DNA of 64,000 nucleotides from Petunia secreta (Eukaryota > Streptophyta > Magnoliopsida > Solanales > Solanaceae): contig JARKIP010000038.1 in the NCBI GenBank assembly GCA_029990175.1, forward strand, positions 23,815,501 to 23,879,500. Direction: 5' to 3'. The notes beneath the pieces are model-generated. The model ran no database searches, was not told where the DNA came from, and saw nothing but the letters and a program-made list of their open reading frames with translations. Each line of letters begins with the position of its first letter. Within the stretch, counting starts at the first letter, position 1. Below, piece after piece: positions 1 to 12,468 of the stretch. The position numbers were made by a program, and so were the translations under genes.

Positions 1-1095
1 GAGTAAGTATTTCGTTGATCGGCGCCGCCGGAGTTGCATTATTCATAAACATTGGCCACTCATCTTCCTCAGCTAGGGTCTGGATCTTAGAACTTTCTTA
101 TTGTTGCTGGATCTAGAACCTCCTTATTGTTGTTAGTTTTTGCTTGCTGTTAGTTCTTCCTGTTTGTTCGTGAATTTACTGTTTCTCTGAGTATTCACGT
201 GCTTTTTCATGGCTGAATTTCTAAGTCGTCCTCTTGGCATTTCAATGGTTGGTGTAGGTTAGCGAGAGACACCAATCGTGCGTCGAGAGCTCAAGCCCGT
301 GTTTACTGTAAGAGAACTTGTACCTTTAATCAGCAAAGAGACTGCAAATTCAAAATAGGACATATACTAATATTATAACTAATTTTAATAATTCAAAACA
401 TTTTAATTTTTATGTTTGTTCTTGAATTTAGTTGAAAATTATCGAGTGAGTGACCAAACTAAAGATAAGTTTTAACTTATTGTCATGTTTGATTGATTCA
501 TAAATTAAAGATTAGGTACTTTGAGATTATATTACTCCAACTTATTTTCTCCAATTTGACTTTTACACTGCGGTGATCTACACAATTCTAAAACAAATTA
601 TTGTTAATAGATTAAATAGCTCACAACATAATGTTTACCATTTTTATAATGTTGACTCCATAGATTAAATAATTATGAAACTAAATTAATTAACATCTTT
701 CATGATATCAACAATGTCTCAAGGAAGATACACTAAAGGTATTGATTTACTGTCAATTGAAAAGGAATTCTAGAGAAATTTTGATGAAAAGATAATTAAT
801 GAATGTCTATTTCAAAAAATTAGTAAAATGAACTAAAATAAGAGTGGTTACGATTTTTTTTTTTAAGTTTAAGGCCTTCCATTAATACTTGGCTTTAGGC
901 CACAAATTTTCTTAGGCCACTCCTGCATCAAGATAATCTATAGAAACAAATAACTTTTGTAGTTATTTTATATGGTAACCCAAAAAAGCAGTATACATAG
1001 TCTTTCTTGAGCTATATATGAGAGTGTATATATAATTATATCCTAATATTGATGGTTTCAAAAATAAATTATAGGCTTTATAGGAAGCAAGAGCC
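1..1095. other. Intergenic DNA, no gene recognised
   Basis: The first ~300 bases are less AT-rich than what follows and contain a GT-like and AG-like pair (GTAAGT near position 4, TTCCTCAG near 66-73). This could be the edge of an exon of a gene lying to the left. No reading frame from the edge runs beyond about 115 bases and I recognise no protein family in it. From 330 to 1095 the DNA is AT-rich without an ORF, RNA gene or repeat I can name. Confidence 0.4.
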
Positions 1096-1794
1096 CCATT
1101 AAGTCCTAGTGTTCGACTATGCTAATCAAATACTTTATTAAGTTGTGATACTTAAAATTGAAATAATTTGAAACACTACGTGGTGTAGATCACAATTCAC
1201 AAGCTACTTGGCGAAATTGCTTTGGAGATGTAAGATAATTTAAATATACGTTCCATGAAGAAATTTGGAGTTACTTGCTAGTTTGTCATTTGTAATATGC
1301 AAAATTGTAAGTTGTTATACTCCAACGTATCAAGAAAAGGACCATAATGAAGTAAATGCACCAAAGAAGGACCACTTACAGAATGCAGCTTATTTTAAGG
1401 ACCTTTAAACTGAAGGACCACTTACAGAATGCAGCTTAATTTAAGGACCATTAAACTGTCAGTTGCAATCTTTTGATCAACTAGCAGAGGAAGCAGCTTA
1501 TTTTAAAGGACAGCGTGAATCATGAAACCCTCCTGAAAAATAGTACAAAACTTAAAAATCAAGGGAAGATTCATAACTAAACAAATTTTAAAATAAAATT
1601 TCAATCTTCTATCACTAACATATGGTACCTGTATTAATACCACTAAGTATTCTAATTAATACCAACTCCAATTGGAACTAAACACCCATAAATAAGTGAG
1701 TATCCCTGTTATTTTGATACATGCCCCACATTGCCCGGAGGAAAGAGAGCTGGATCAGGAATAAGAGAATACGAGAAACAAGTACGTGGCACAT
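1096..1794 (+). repeat. Direct duplication, copy 1
   Basis: This segment reappears in the same orientation at 4999-5648. Both copies open with CCATTAAGTCCTAGTG and end around GTGGCACAT, with scattered substitutions and small indels. Copy 1 also has its own short tandem doubling (about 46 bases, around 1365-1450) that copy 2 lacks. The two copies bracket inverted arm A. They carry no ORF or LTR terminal dinucleotides that I can defend, so a segmental tandem duplication is the simplest reading. Confidence 0.75.
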
Positions 1795-2343
1795 GACACA
1801 TGACTGTTTACATAAAATGGACATAAAAGGTAAAAAGTCCATAAAGTTCTCATTCACTTTTAGCTTCAACGGTAAAAATATTAATAATTTTATAAACTGT
1901 TCCAATTTTCAATACATTGAGCAATTAAAATAAATGTATAAGTATATTATTCTTAATATTGATGTATTAGTACATTATTCTTAATATTGAATATATGAAT
2001 TTAATTTGAATGAGTACAAAATTTAATTAATTTATTTTATTTGTGGAGTTTCTCGTTAAATATTTAAATTTTAGATGGAAACATAACTAACCAACTTATA
2101 TTGTAGTTAATTTGTTAATATTTTGAAATGGTGAGAAAGGATAGAAAGGAGAAAAAAATTATAAAGAAAATAAAAACTCTCTCATTCAATTCCCAGTAAA
2201 AACTTATATGCATGTTTACATCATTTTGTCAAGTACTAACTCGCAATAAAAGTTAAGAGATTTTGGTAAGTCGGGTAGGTAGCCAGTTTGATCACAAATG
2301 TGAATAAAGGCCCCACGTTACGACCTAACAGGCTAAAAATAGC

Positions 2344-3212
2344 CCCATGAGTAGGGGTGCCCGTGGTACGGTACGATACGGTATTTCACATTTCGATTCG
2401 GTAATTTCGATTTTCGATTTTTAAAAATATCATACCATTACCATACCAAACTAATTCGGTATGGTTCGATATTTTCATGTTCGGTTTCGGTAATTTCGGT
2501 ACGGTAAGTCGGTAACCGTAGTTTGTTCAACTTCGACTTATATATAATAGATATATATGTTGCAAAGAAATGTGAAAGGAACTAAGAAAATTCATCTGAC
2601 AATTAACAATAAACCTTCACAGTACATCAGCGCAAAATACAAAAATACCACAAAACATGCAGCAAAGCTCCAATGTACAAATAACACTAGCCGACATCTA
2701 ATTAAACCAACTTTACTACACAAGCTTACACAAAAAACTTCATTATTAACATTTTAATTCTACTTATGATAAGCTAATATATTTTTTACACACAAAACAA
2801 CAAGCTTTTGAGTTTTGACGGTGCTTGAAAGACAACTCTCTAGTAAAGAATTAAAGTAGATTTGATGGTATTGATACTATTTTATTTATAAATATTTATA
2901 AGTTTTAATTAAATATATAATCATATCAAGTTTTAGATATTCTATTTAGAATTTTATTAGCTCATATTTAGATTAATTAAGCTATTATGATTTATATAAA
3001 TATAATATATATAATTTGTATGTGTAATTAAGTATTTCGGTATTTTTGGTATTTCGGTATTTTCTTTATAGATACCGAATACCGTACCAAATACCAAAAT
3101 TTTTAAAATTTCATACCAAATACCAAAATACCGTTATCAAAGTAAAAAAAAAAAATTCGGTTCGGTACGGTAATTCGGTATTTACCATACTATGAGCAAC
3201 CCTACCCATGAG
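2344..3212. mobile_element. Non-autonomous hAT-type transposon with 8-bp TSD
   Basis: The element runs from 2352 to 3204 (853 bases). Its ends are imperfect inverted repeats: TAGGGGTGCCC on the left, and TAGGGTTGCTC when the right end is read on the other strand. It is flanked by identical 8-base duplications, CCCATGAG, at 2344-2351 and 3205-3212, as expected for hAT transposition. Both subterminal regions are rich in short TACGGTA / TTCGGTA repeats, a common arrangement for hAT transposase binding. The interior is AT-rich and has no transposase; the longest ORF (66 codons) resembles nothing I know. Confidence 0.88.
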
Positions 3213-4389
3213 CCATGTTACCATTAAAATCCCTAGAGGCCTATATTTTTTTGTAAAAATTGTCACATGTCACTGAATTACTCATTCGAATTATGATAAT
3301 TTAATCAACGACGTAATGAATATATATAATACACGTCCTCTACATTTCAAACTTATTCCTCTGCAATTTTAATTTACATACATACTATTTATAAATTTAT
3401 TAATAAAATTTATAATTCACATATTTGCATACACATCCCTACATAATATAACAAGAAAATCGAAAATAAATTTGTTATGGAATTACTATTATATATAAGA
3501 TAATATTTTATCAAGAATAAATACATATATGACATCATTAATCAAACTACTAATTGACTATGCATTGAACCTCTAGATAACCTCGCTTGAAGTGTCAACA
3601 AAAGTCATTTAAGTCGCATGTTCATGTTTTTTGCCTCGTTTGATCAGTCAACAAAGAATAAAGTAAATAACATGATAGAATTTTGGTGCTACATGGGTCA
3701 ACTAAATTTAATTTAGATGAATATGAAAATTATTAAAAATTTATACTTTGTGCTTTAAACGAACTAGCATATGCGTATTATATGTATTTATGTATATTTG
3801 AATTTAATACAAGATTTTTCTCCATAGAATATGGTGGGATTCGACTAAAAAAGTATTAAGACTTTCTTAACAAAGAAATACTTTATCTTTCCAAAAGATG
3901 GATTTCAACTTGCAAATGTGAAAAATGAACAGACTGTAAAACTTTTTAAAAATAGTTTTTAGCCTCTTTTTTGTTTCAGAAAATACTTATTTTTAGACAT
4001 CAAGAAGAAAAATATTGTTTTGTTAAACACTTAAAAAAAACTCTTTTATCAATTTTTTGCACTAAAGAGTGACATATCAGTAAGAAGAAAGTACAAAAAT
4101 AATAATCATGAAATAATATTTCGTATATACTATGGAGAGTGAAATATGCACTAAGTATAAGATTTCCTTTTATATTATGAAAGTATCAGAAAATCATAAG
4201 TTAGTGTTCAAATTTTTGTGAAGATACAACCAGAAAAAATATAGGGTGAGAAAAAAGGAAATTTTTGTATGCATTCTATGCATTGGCAATGTAAAACATA
4301 ATTAACTACAAAGAGAGAGAATGAAATTCAAAATTTAAACTTTTTTTTTCATGAAGAGTACAACGTGCACAAAAAATATAGGAAGTGTC

Positions 4390-4924
4390 TTAGGGGCCAT
4401 TTGTTTTTATTAAGATTAAGACGCCTGAACCTGAATACACATCTGAATATTAAGATATGATATCTAGAACTGAATACTAACTAATTAAGACCGTTTGTTT
4501 TCAACATCTGAATCTGAATTACGCCCACTTCTATTTTTTGCTTCTATTCTTCTCAAATAATATTTTGAAACGGATCTTGTTAAACTCCAAATTTGAAGAT
4601 GAAAAATATAATTAAGAAAAGGATTCACGTTTGTAAATTCCAATTCTAAAATTTTCAATAAAAGTTTTGAGGTATATTAGTACTTTTGGCTTTGGTAGTT
4701 GGAGAGAGAAAGAGAGGCGTGAGAAGCCTATTACAAATCAAAAAGAAGCTATACCACTTTTAAGAGTCTGTATGGTATAAAGACATGGTTAAAGATCTTA
4801 TTTATTAAAAGTTAATAAGATCTATTAAGAACTTTTCAAGAATAAAAAATAAATGCACTTAATGGGTGGTTATCTGAATTATTCAGATTCAGACTCCCAT
4901 TAAGTGCAAACAAATGAGGCCTTA
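4390..4924. mobile_element. PIF/Harbinger (Tourist-like) MITE
   Basis: Element 4393-4921 (529 bases) starts GGGGCCATTTGTTT and ends with the near-reverse-complement AAACAAATGAGGCC. It is flanked by TTA at 4390-4392 and 4922-4924, the target preference of PIF/Harbinger elements. The homologous position in the inverted arm near 42000 lacks the insertion, which gives an empty-site control. There is no coding capacity. Confidence 0.85.
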
Positions 4925-4998
4925 TACCCCTAATTCCGTAGTGAAATGACTTAATTATTCTCATTATGTCCACGAAAAGTATGGTCAAATATCATTTT

Positions 4999-5648
4999 CC
5001 ATTAAGTCCTAGTGTTCCACTATGCTAGTCAAATACTTTATTAAATTGTGATACTTAAACTTGATATAATTTGAAACACTACATGGTGTAGATGATCACA
5101 ATTCACAAGCTACTTGCCGAAATTGCTTTGGAGATGTAAGATAATTTGAATATACTTCCATGAAGAAATTTACAAGTTACTTGCTAATTTATTGTTTGTA
5201 ATATGCACAATTAAGTTGTTATACTCCTACGTATCAAGAAAGGGACCATTAATGAAGTAAATCCACCAAATGCAGCTTATTTTAAAGGACCTTTAAACTG
5301 TCAGATGTAATTTCTTAATCAACTAGCAGAGAAAGCAGCTTATTTTAAAGGACAATGTAAATCATGAAACCCTTGTACTGAAAAATAGTACAAAACTTAA
5401 AATCAAGGAAAGATTCATAACTAAATAACTTCTAAAATAAAATTTCATCTTCTATCACTAACATATGGTACCTGTATTATATATTCATTAATACCACTAA
5501 GTATTCTAATTAATACAAACTCCAATTGGAACTAAACACCCATAAATAAGTGAGTATCCCTATTATTTTGATATATGTCTCACATCGCCCGGAGGATAGG
5601 GAGCTGGATCAGGAATAAAAGAATAGGAGAAACATGTGTGTGGCACAT
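4999..5648 (+). repeat. Direct duplication, copy 2
   Basis: This is the partner of 1096-1794 in the same orientation. Homology stops at about 5648, immediately before the probable LTR start of the Ty3/gypsy remnant at 5652. The retrotransposon therefore probably inserted at this edge, or its insertion ended the recognisable homology. Confidence 0.75.
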
Positions 5649-5969
5649 AATTGTTTTAGTATTAGCTTAGCTGGAAAATTATAAAAATTGGGAAGAGTTA
5701 GTTAGGTTAGTTGTAACCTTTTTTCGGAAGGGAAGTTAGGATTAAAAGGGGGGAAATCAATGTCCTAATTCATTCATTTTGTAATTGATCAATATTCTCT
5801 CTCACTATTCTATATCTCTTAAACCTTCATCCAGTCGGCTCCGTTGGAAATTTCTCCGAGCAGTTACCGGAAACTTGTTCGGGGATTATTCTGTTCTTAA
5901 TTCCTTAGAGTTTCCTTGATTATTTCATTTAGGTCACATCATTAGTATCAGAGCCACAAATCCTTGGTC

Positions 5970-7276
5970 ATGGCAGAGAATACACGATACCAGGAGTTGC
6001 GTAGGAAAGTTGATACCTTGAAAAATTCCATGGATGATATGTGCACAGAAATTGATGATAAACTTACTCTTAATGCTGATGAAATGAGAAAAATGTTAGA
6101 TGTTGTTCTTGCAGATAATAGAGGTCCTATAGTAATGGAAAGTGGGGAATTTGAAGAAAGATATGAGACACAGGCACAAGGTGGTGCAGATAATCAGTAT
6201 CAATTACCCACTCGCACTCACAGGGTGGAATTTTCTTCTTTTGATGGGTTTAGATTAAAGGATTGGTTGTACAAAGCTGAACAATTCTTTGAAGTGGATG
6301 GTACTCCAAACAGTTCCAAGTTGAAGTTGGCATCAGTGAATCTTGAAGGCAAAGCTTTGCGGTGGCATCAAGTATTCATGAAGACGAGACTTACACGTGA
6401 ATGGTCTTCTTGGAGTGAGTATGTGCATGCCCTTTATGCTCGTTTAGGTTCTGAATTATTTGATAATCCCATAGGTGATTTAAGACTTAAAACAAACATC
6501 TAGTGTTCAAGATTATGTGGATGTGTTTGATGAACTGCTTATAAGAATAGAATTATCAGAAGATTATGTTGTTAGTTGTTTTTTAAGATACTTGAAACCT
6601 GCAATAGGACTACCAGCAACAATGCATTTACCAAGAACTCTGCAGAGAGTTATTACTTTGGCAAAGATTCAAGAAAGAACTCAGTTCTCACCAAACATGA
6701 TCAAAGATCCCACCCAATTTTACCCACACCTATGCCATATACAAACAGAAACTCAAACTATAAAACCACTTCTTCAAAATCACAGTATTCATGGCCTATG
6801 AAACCTTCTTTTAACCCCAAGAACCTAGCCTAGAATCCTCAGTCCTGCTGAACTAGAAGATAAGAGATCTAAGGGCCTTTGCTTTTACTGTGATGAGAAA
6901 TACACTATGGGGCATGTTTGCAAAAAGAAGAGGCAGTTTTTTTTTTTTTTTTTTTTTTTTTGTATGGAGGTATAAGAAGTATTTGAAGATCTCGAAAGGG
7001 ATGAATACTGGTGTCAAGATGATATTGGAGAATGCAGTGGGGAACAAGGAGATTTTGGTACATATTTGCCTCAAGTGTCTATTCAGGCAATGTCTGGTAC
7101 ACATGATTTTATGACTAAGAGAGTGACAAGCTAAGCAAAAGGAAGGGCAGTTCACATACAGATTGATAGTGGGAGCACACATAACTTCTTAAATTTGAAT
7201 TTTGTAATGAAGTTAGGATGTCACATGAAGCCAATTACACTACTCTATGTTGTTGTAGCTGATGGTAGTTACATAC
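5970..7276 (+). pseudogene. gag: Broken gag and start of protease of the Ty3/gypsy remnant
   Basis: The ATG at 5970 opens a frame of 177 codons with a coiled N-terminus and a retrotransposon gag domain (GFRLKDWLYKAEQFFEVDG and WSEYVHALYARLG are typical). A one-base shift near 6500 moves the frame to the block at 6505-6700. Further on, a CCHC-like knuckle (CFYCDEKYTMGHVC, about 6880-6920) is followed by a 25-base T run (6937-6961) that wrecks the frame. The protease active-site motif (IDSGSTHNFLN, about 7160-7195) is visible and the frame is then cut by the nested element at 7276. Structural proteins of a retrovirus-like particle would be expected from an intact copy; this one cannot make them. 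Confidence 0.8.
6937..6961. repeat. 25-base T homopolymer
   Basis: An uninterrupted run of T lies inside the former zinc-knuckle region of the gypsy gag. It is probably a slippage expansion. The plus-strand and minus-strand ORFs across it are artefacts of this run. Confidence 0.9.
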
Positions 7277-9568
7277 TGTTGACACCCAATTTTGTCCCTC
7301 CTTTTTTTATATTTGGTCATTTATCCTAAAGGTGCAATTTAACTGTTTGAGCAAAATTTACATTAGAAAGCATGCATTTACTTGTGTTATTACCTACCTA
7401 TATATTATATACTTAATTGTGGATATATTACGTAATTTTGTATCATTTAGGCTATTAGTCAAAATTATGATTATTTATGCATTTTAGTGCATTTATAGCA
7501 TTTAATAAATATTCGTTGCTATTTGTACTTAGTTACTTAATTTTGACTTTGATTGTTTTTTATATGTGCATATTTCATATGTATATATAGAGTATATATT
7601 TATATTCATTTAGCACCTTTAGTTAAATATCTGATCAATTAAAATAATATTCAGTCCAATTTTCTAACTATTCTACGTCCACATTTAAATTCAAATTCTT
7701 TTGGATAATTTCTCAATCTATTTTCCTATTTATTTATTTATTTATTTTCCTTCTTCTTTTGTTAAAATCTCCTATCTTGAACCTGGACAAATACAGTATG
7801 GATACATTCTTGGATCTTCTATATTAATTCACCCACAATCACTCTTCCCAAATCTCCTCCCACAATCTCCTTAATATAGCTCAAACTCTCTCTCCATTTT
7901 TGGTAAATCTCCATCTAATCTCTACAAAATCACAAACCCCAATTTGGGGTCATCTTCAATGCTCCAATCCTCCAATCTCCCCCTAATTCCCCTCAATATC
8001 TCTTAGTCACACCCATATGTCCCTTAAAATTCTCACTCCCATATCAGAATTCCTTAATTTCCTCATAAGAACATATACATACACACATGAAATCAAACAG
8101 AATCACATCTGTACATAGTCCCACCGGAAAATCCCATCACCGGAAAAATATGTTGGTTCGTTATCCTCTGTTTCGATAGGCCGGTTCTGAGTTTCAAAAA
8201 GTAAAAAGAGAAAAGGAGGAGCTTTGGCGGTGGGAGTAGCAGCGCCGCCGCCGAAACTGGCTAGGCAGTCGCTCCTCCCTCCCTCACCGTTACCGCTGCT
8301 ACCATCATTGTGTTATTCACCAGAAAATGGGATTTGGAGTGGTAGTGATGCTGTTGTTCTCTCACGGAGAAACAATTGGCTGTCTCTCTTCCTTTCCTCC
8401 TCCACCTCGTGTGACTTCCATCACCGCATTTGTATTGTTGGTTCGACCTCACTTGTGGATCTGAGGTTCCGTGTTTTATTTGTTGAGGTGGATTGATCTG
8501 TTGATGTTCAGGAAAGTCAACTAGTTTTATACTTCATGGGAATAATACGATCCTTTATTGGCATTTTTGCTACTGGTCTGGATGTTTGCTGCGAAAAATA
8601 TTTAAGACGTTGACCAATTCAAACAGATGCTATGTTATGCTTATGGCCAATGAAAAATATTTATTTTGAGGTCTATGCACTGATTATGAATGGATACTTG
8701 GCCAATGACCTTTTGGAGGCCTAATACAAGTCCCATCTCGTACATATATAATGTCCCTTTCCGTGTCTTGAAAACTAAACAGGTGATGACGATACGTATT
8801 TTGCAAAGTAAACGATAGTGGAGTAGTGGGATTGGTGGTACTTGGCATGGAAAATCGGCCCAGGCCCTGTATTTGCAGCTGTACTGACATCTCTATCCTC
8901 TACTTGATGCAATACACCAGTCTGAACTTAAACTTTTACAAAATTTATTTTTCCTTTATTTTATCATTTATTATTATTATTATTATTGTTTATTTTTTGT
9001 ACTAATTCATATCTTTATATTTTTTTGCGAGATACGTCATGGTGGAATTACAAAAGGACGACACTTTTGAAAAATGACAAAATATTTCAAAACTATTACT
9101 TTTACTTAATTTCTTTTTTTAAGTAATTTTGTTTATGATTCTTACTAACATGTATGTTTTATTTGCGAGGCACATTTGGATGAAGCTCGTTAAAAAGATG
9201 ATATTAGAAAAGATGAATATTTATTTTATATTGTAGTTATTCGTGTACTATAGCCGATTAATCAATATTTAGTTTAGTTATTTGCTTTTGAATCCCAATT
9301 ATTTAGTCCGGCCGCGAACCACATTTGGTAGAACCTGAGAGGTGCCTAACACCTTCCTTTCAGGTTAACTTGAACCCTTACCTAGAATTTTTAGTTCGCA
9401 GGATCATGTTGTCGGAGTTAACTATAAAATTGACTAGAAATAAAGTAGATGCCCTAATATGCGTAGTTAAAAAATATGTTAGGTGGCGACTCAAGTCTTA
9501 CCGGTGAGTTCCAATAAGTCGAGCCCTATTTCGAACTCTAACCGGTTCGAAAAAAATATGTGTCGACA
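7277..9568 (+). repeat. 5' LTR of the Ogre/Tat-like element
   Basis: 2,292 bases, opening TGTTGACACCC and closing TGTCGACA. It matches 17294-20038 over its length with many substitutions, and a third copy is the solo LTR at 57197-60440. The 90-codon ORF at 8224-8496 is not kept in the same form in the other LTRs, so I do not call it a gene. Confidence 0.9.
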
Positions 9569-9571
9569 GAA

Positions 9572-9590
9572 TGGTGGCTCCGCTGAGGAT
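9572..9590 (+). other. Primer-binding site, arginine-tRNA type
   Basis: TGGTGGCTCCGCTGAGGAT lies three bases inside the 5' LTR end. It differs at a few positions from the complement of the 3' end of a plant tRNA-Arg (TGGCGACTCCACTGGGGAT, from memory of that tRNA). It would prime minus-strand DNA synthesis. Confidence 0.6.
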
Positions 9591-11089
9591 ATCAAGGTTC
9601 TAACCATACTTATTTTATTTTCTTGCCATCTTTTCGAGGCTAACTTTTCTCCCTTTCCTTTTTGCAGGATTGAGGTTTATATTTAGATTTTTCAGCTTTG
9701 GCGCTTCATTTTTCTAAATTGCTCAGTTATATTCACTTTATAATTGCTTATGTCATTCGCACTTCTTCCACTCCTGGAAAATCGACACTCGCACACTATG
9801 AACGATTACATGGATCTCACGGTTGTTCCACCCTCAAAACACCCTTTATGGGGAACGGTTTGGAATCTAGTTGGTCCATGGTACAACCAACAATTTTAAA
9901 TGTTCCCACCCCTCGGTTGTCCGCCTGGGGGAACCATGTCCTGTCTAGGAACCCATTCTTAGAAGTTTCTGTTAGGAGAATGCATCACACGCTTCAAAGG
10001 TTTTCGAATCCTCCACAAGTTTGCTAAGTCTTCTTTTTTTTTTTTAAATAGTTTCACTTCACGATAGTTTTTACACTTTTAATATTATCTTGCTCCAATT
10101 ATCCTATTTTTCTAAACTAACTTTTTTTTTCCCTTTTTACTCCTCATTTTAAAAAAAAAAAAAAGAAGTTATTTTGTGAACTACTTCAACATGTGCATCT
10201 TTTTTCAAAACTTACACATTTTTAGAAAACATGTGCATTTTCTCGTACATTTTTAAACTTGTACATACCGCTCATACCTCCCGCCACTCCTGGCAGCTTC
10301 AAAATGTGCAACATATCTTGCTTCATGACCACCTCTTCCGCATAAAAATTCCTTTAGGGGGAATGACTTGGAATCTATTTGGTCTGTAACGTTCCCGCTC
10401 CTGAGTCGTCCACTTGGGAAGATAATAAAATGTAGTCTAGTTAACCAAACTCTTAGTGTAACTGTAAGACCATGCATCAGGACATATCATTAGTCGACTT
10501 GTTCTCAAGTCCAATAGGCCAACATGTTCCAACAATCCGAATGGTTTTTGACCCCAAAAGAGCATTGAACATGATTTATTTGCATTTACTTAAGGACTGA
10601 ACATGCAAATATGGATCGTTTATTTTAAAGCAATTAAAATTATTCTGTATTCGATGACATTCAAAGGCAAAAAAGGTATCCAGAGAGGCATCAAAGTACA
10701 AATTGAAGCAAAAACGAGCATTTATTTCCAAACGGTCGGAATTATTCTGTATTCAATATCATTCAAAGGCGTAAAAGGGTAACCGACGAGGCGTTAAAAG
10801 TCCAAATTGAAGCAGAAACGACCGTTCGATAGACGGGATGACACATAATACACATTCATCCTTTAGGCATTATATAAAGACTTGACATCCTTGGTATGTC
10901 AAAAGTCCATTAGACAACTTGTCAAATGTCCAAAGGGTTCTCAGCCTTAAACGACACATTTTTCATATTCTAGGCTGCACTATTTTTTCCGAAAAAGTTA
11001 GTGCCACACGTTAATAATTTGCTTACAAGCAGAATTTTAGGCATCTTCCTCCATTTTTTCTCATTCCTTCATCTTTTCCCAAAGATCAT

Positions 11090-12468
11090 GGCCACTAGAA
11101 CACTCGACATGGATACTGAAATCCCTCAGTTGCTCACAGATTGGTGGGGAAACCTAAGCATAGATCGACGAAATCAAGTCAAAATAGTGTTGAGGAATCT
11201 GATTTCACTTATGAAGCACACTTCAGTAAAAGGGATAGTCGAAGCAGCAGTACACTACTGGATGCAGACCGAGTGATTTCCACTTTGGAAGTGTAGAGTT
11301 GACACTATTGCTGGAAGAAATAGGCTGACCGACTCAATTCCCATTTGATAGTGATGAGATATTAATGCCTAAGAACATTACACCCGAGGAGTTCATCGAA
11401 ATGGTAGGGTTTAAACCCGAATTATGCACAGACAGCGTGGGGCGGTCAGGAAACTATTTGACTTTCCTCTATATTAAGTTCGGGTATGGTGAAGCATTTC
11501 AAGATAATTTCAGCATTAGCAAGGCAGATTGGCAAGAGCGGAGGGTACTCGCTTTTGTTACCAGCTTTTTAGGGACTGTCGTGCTTCCAGAACACAAAGG
11601 GCGGATTGATGTTTGCGTGATATCGATTGCCAAGGACTTTAATAGGAACTACACTTTGATACCTATGATTGTTGCAGAACTTAACCGAGCTTTAGAAAGA
11701 TGCAAGAAGGGTGGTTGCTTTTTCGAAGGTTACAATTTGCTTTTACAAATTTGGTTATGGAGCATTTGCACAAGATGAATAGCACATACCAAATTTTCCA
11801 CTCAATACCAAGAAAGAACTACATGTGGACTCACACCGCCCGCATGGACAACACTCTCAAGAAATGGGACCATCCAACAACTGCCAAAGGTTGGCACCAC
11901 GTGATTTCTCAGTTGACATTCAAAAATATACAATGTATGTTTGACTACTTTTCCAGTATCACAGTGATCACACGATCGGAAGGAGCTTGATTTCTTATCT
12001 TGGTTGGGTTTAGAGGAGTTTACCCATATACTCCTTTAAAGGCACTTAGACAAGCAAGGAGAAAATGGATTGTACCCCAAACTGCAGACATCAGAAGTTT
12101 CAAAGCAGATATTTTCGGAAGAATGATACCGTTCGAAGACAAGATATTAGGACTTTAGAAAGCAAGGCATCGAATAGGATTTGACACTGTTGGAAAAGAC
12201 AGGTTTGATGCAGGCTATGATGAAGATTACTCGGACTGGCTCAGGAAAGACATAGCAAGGGCAATTCAACCAATAGCAACAACGAAAAGGAAAAAAAATG
12301 CTGATAAGTTAGAAATTGAGTACTCGAGGCTACACAAACAACTGGCAAGGGTACGAGAGAGAATAGTAAAAAAGCAAGGTTTGGTCGAAGCAAAGAAGAA
12401 AGAAATATACAAATGGCGCAATAAGGCAGAATTACTGACAAAACGCATAAAGTCTATAGGTATATGAG
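11090..12468 (+). pseudogene. Decayed ORF1 of the Ogre/Tat-like element (DUF7745-like)
   Basis: Coherent protein fragments are spread over two frames. An N-terminal piece starts at 11090 (MATRTLDMDTEIPQLLTDWW). A central block at 11365-11770 contains RRVLAFVTSFLGTVVLP and ALERCKKGGCFFEGYNLLLQ. A C-terminal basic coiled coil lies at about 12030-12468 (LRQARRKWIVPQTADI, then a Lys/Glu-rich helix). The central block resembles the plant-mobile-type or DUF7745 proteins encoded upstream of gag in Ogre elements; that assignment is from memory. Stops and frameshifts interrupt it in several places. The function of intact versions is unknown. Confidence 0.6.

Larger units (their letters stand above)
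1910..4998 (+). repeat. Arm A of a large inverted duplication
   Basis: Read on the opposite strand, most of this stretch matches 41902-44033. The matching order is preserved: CAATACATTG at 1910 pairs with 44024-44033, the block around 3260-3560 pairs with about 43540-43820, the block at 3710-3870 pairs with about 42520-42660, and the block at 4280-4998 (minus the MITE) pairs with 41902-42130. Arm A contains insertions absent from arm B: the hAT element with ~270 flanking bases, and the Harbinger MITE. No coding sequence is recognised. Confidence 0.75.
5652..7276 (+). mobile_element. Ty3/gypsy retrotransposon remnant, left part
   Basis: A probable short 5' LTR (about 5652-5941, TG...CA, ~290 bases) is followed directly by TTAGTATCAGAGCC at 5942. 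That is the usual plant primer-binding site complementary to initiator methionine tRNA, with one mismatch. A gag frame starts at 5970. The element is cut at 7276 by the Ogre/Tat-like insertion, and its protease region continues after 20038. No reverse transcriptase, integrase or matching 3' LTR was found, so the right part is deleted. The exact LTR start is uncertain. Confidence 0.7.

Noticed and set aside
1..120. Exon fragment of a gene at the left edge
   Set aside because: Open frames are too short and show no recognised family; kept only as a remark.
8224..8496. 90-codon ORF in the 5' LTR with a partner at 18594-18845
   Set aside because: The frame is shifted between LTR copies and lost in the solo LTR; no family is recognised.
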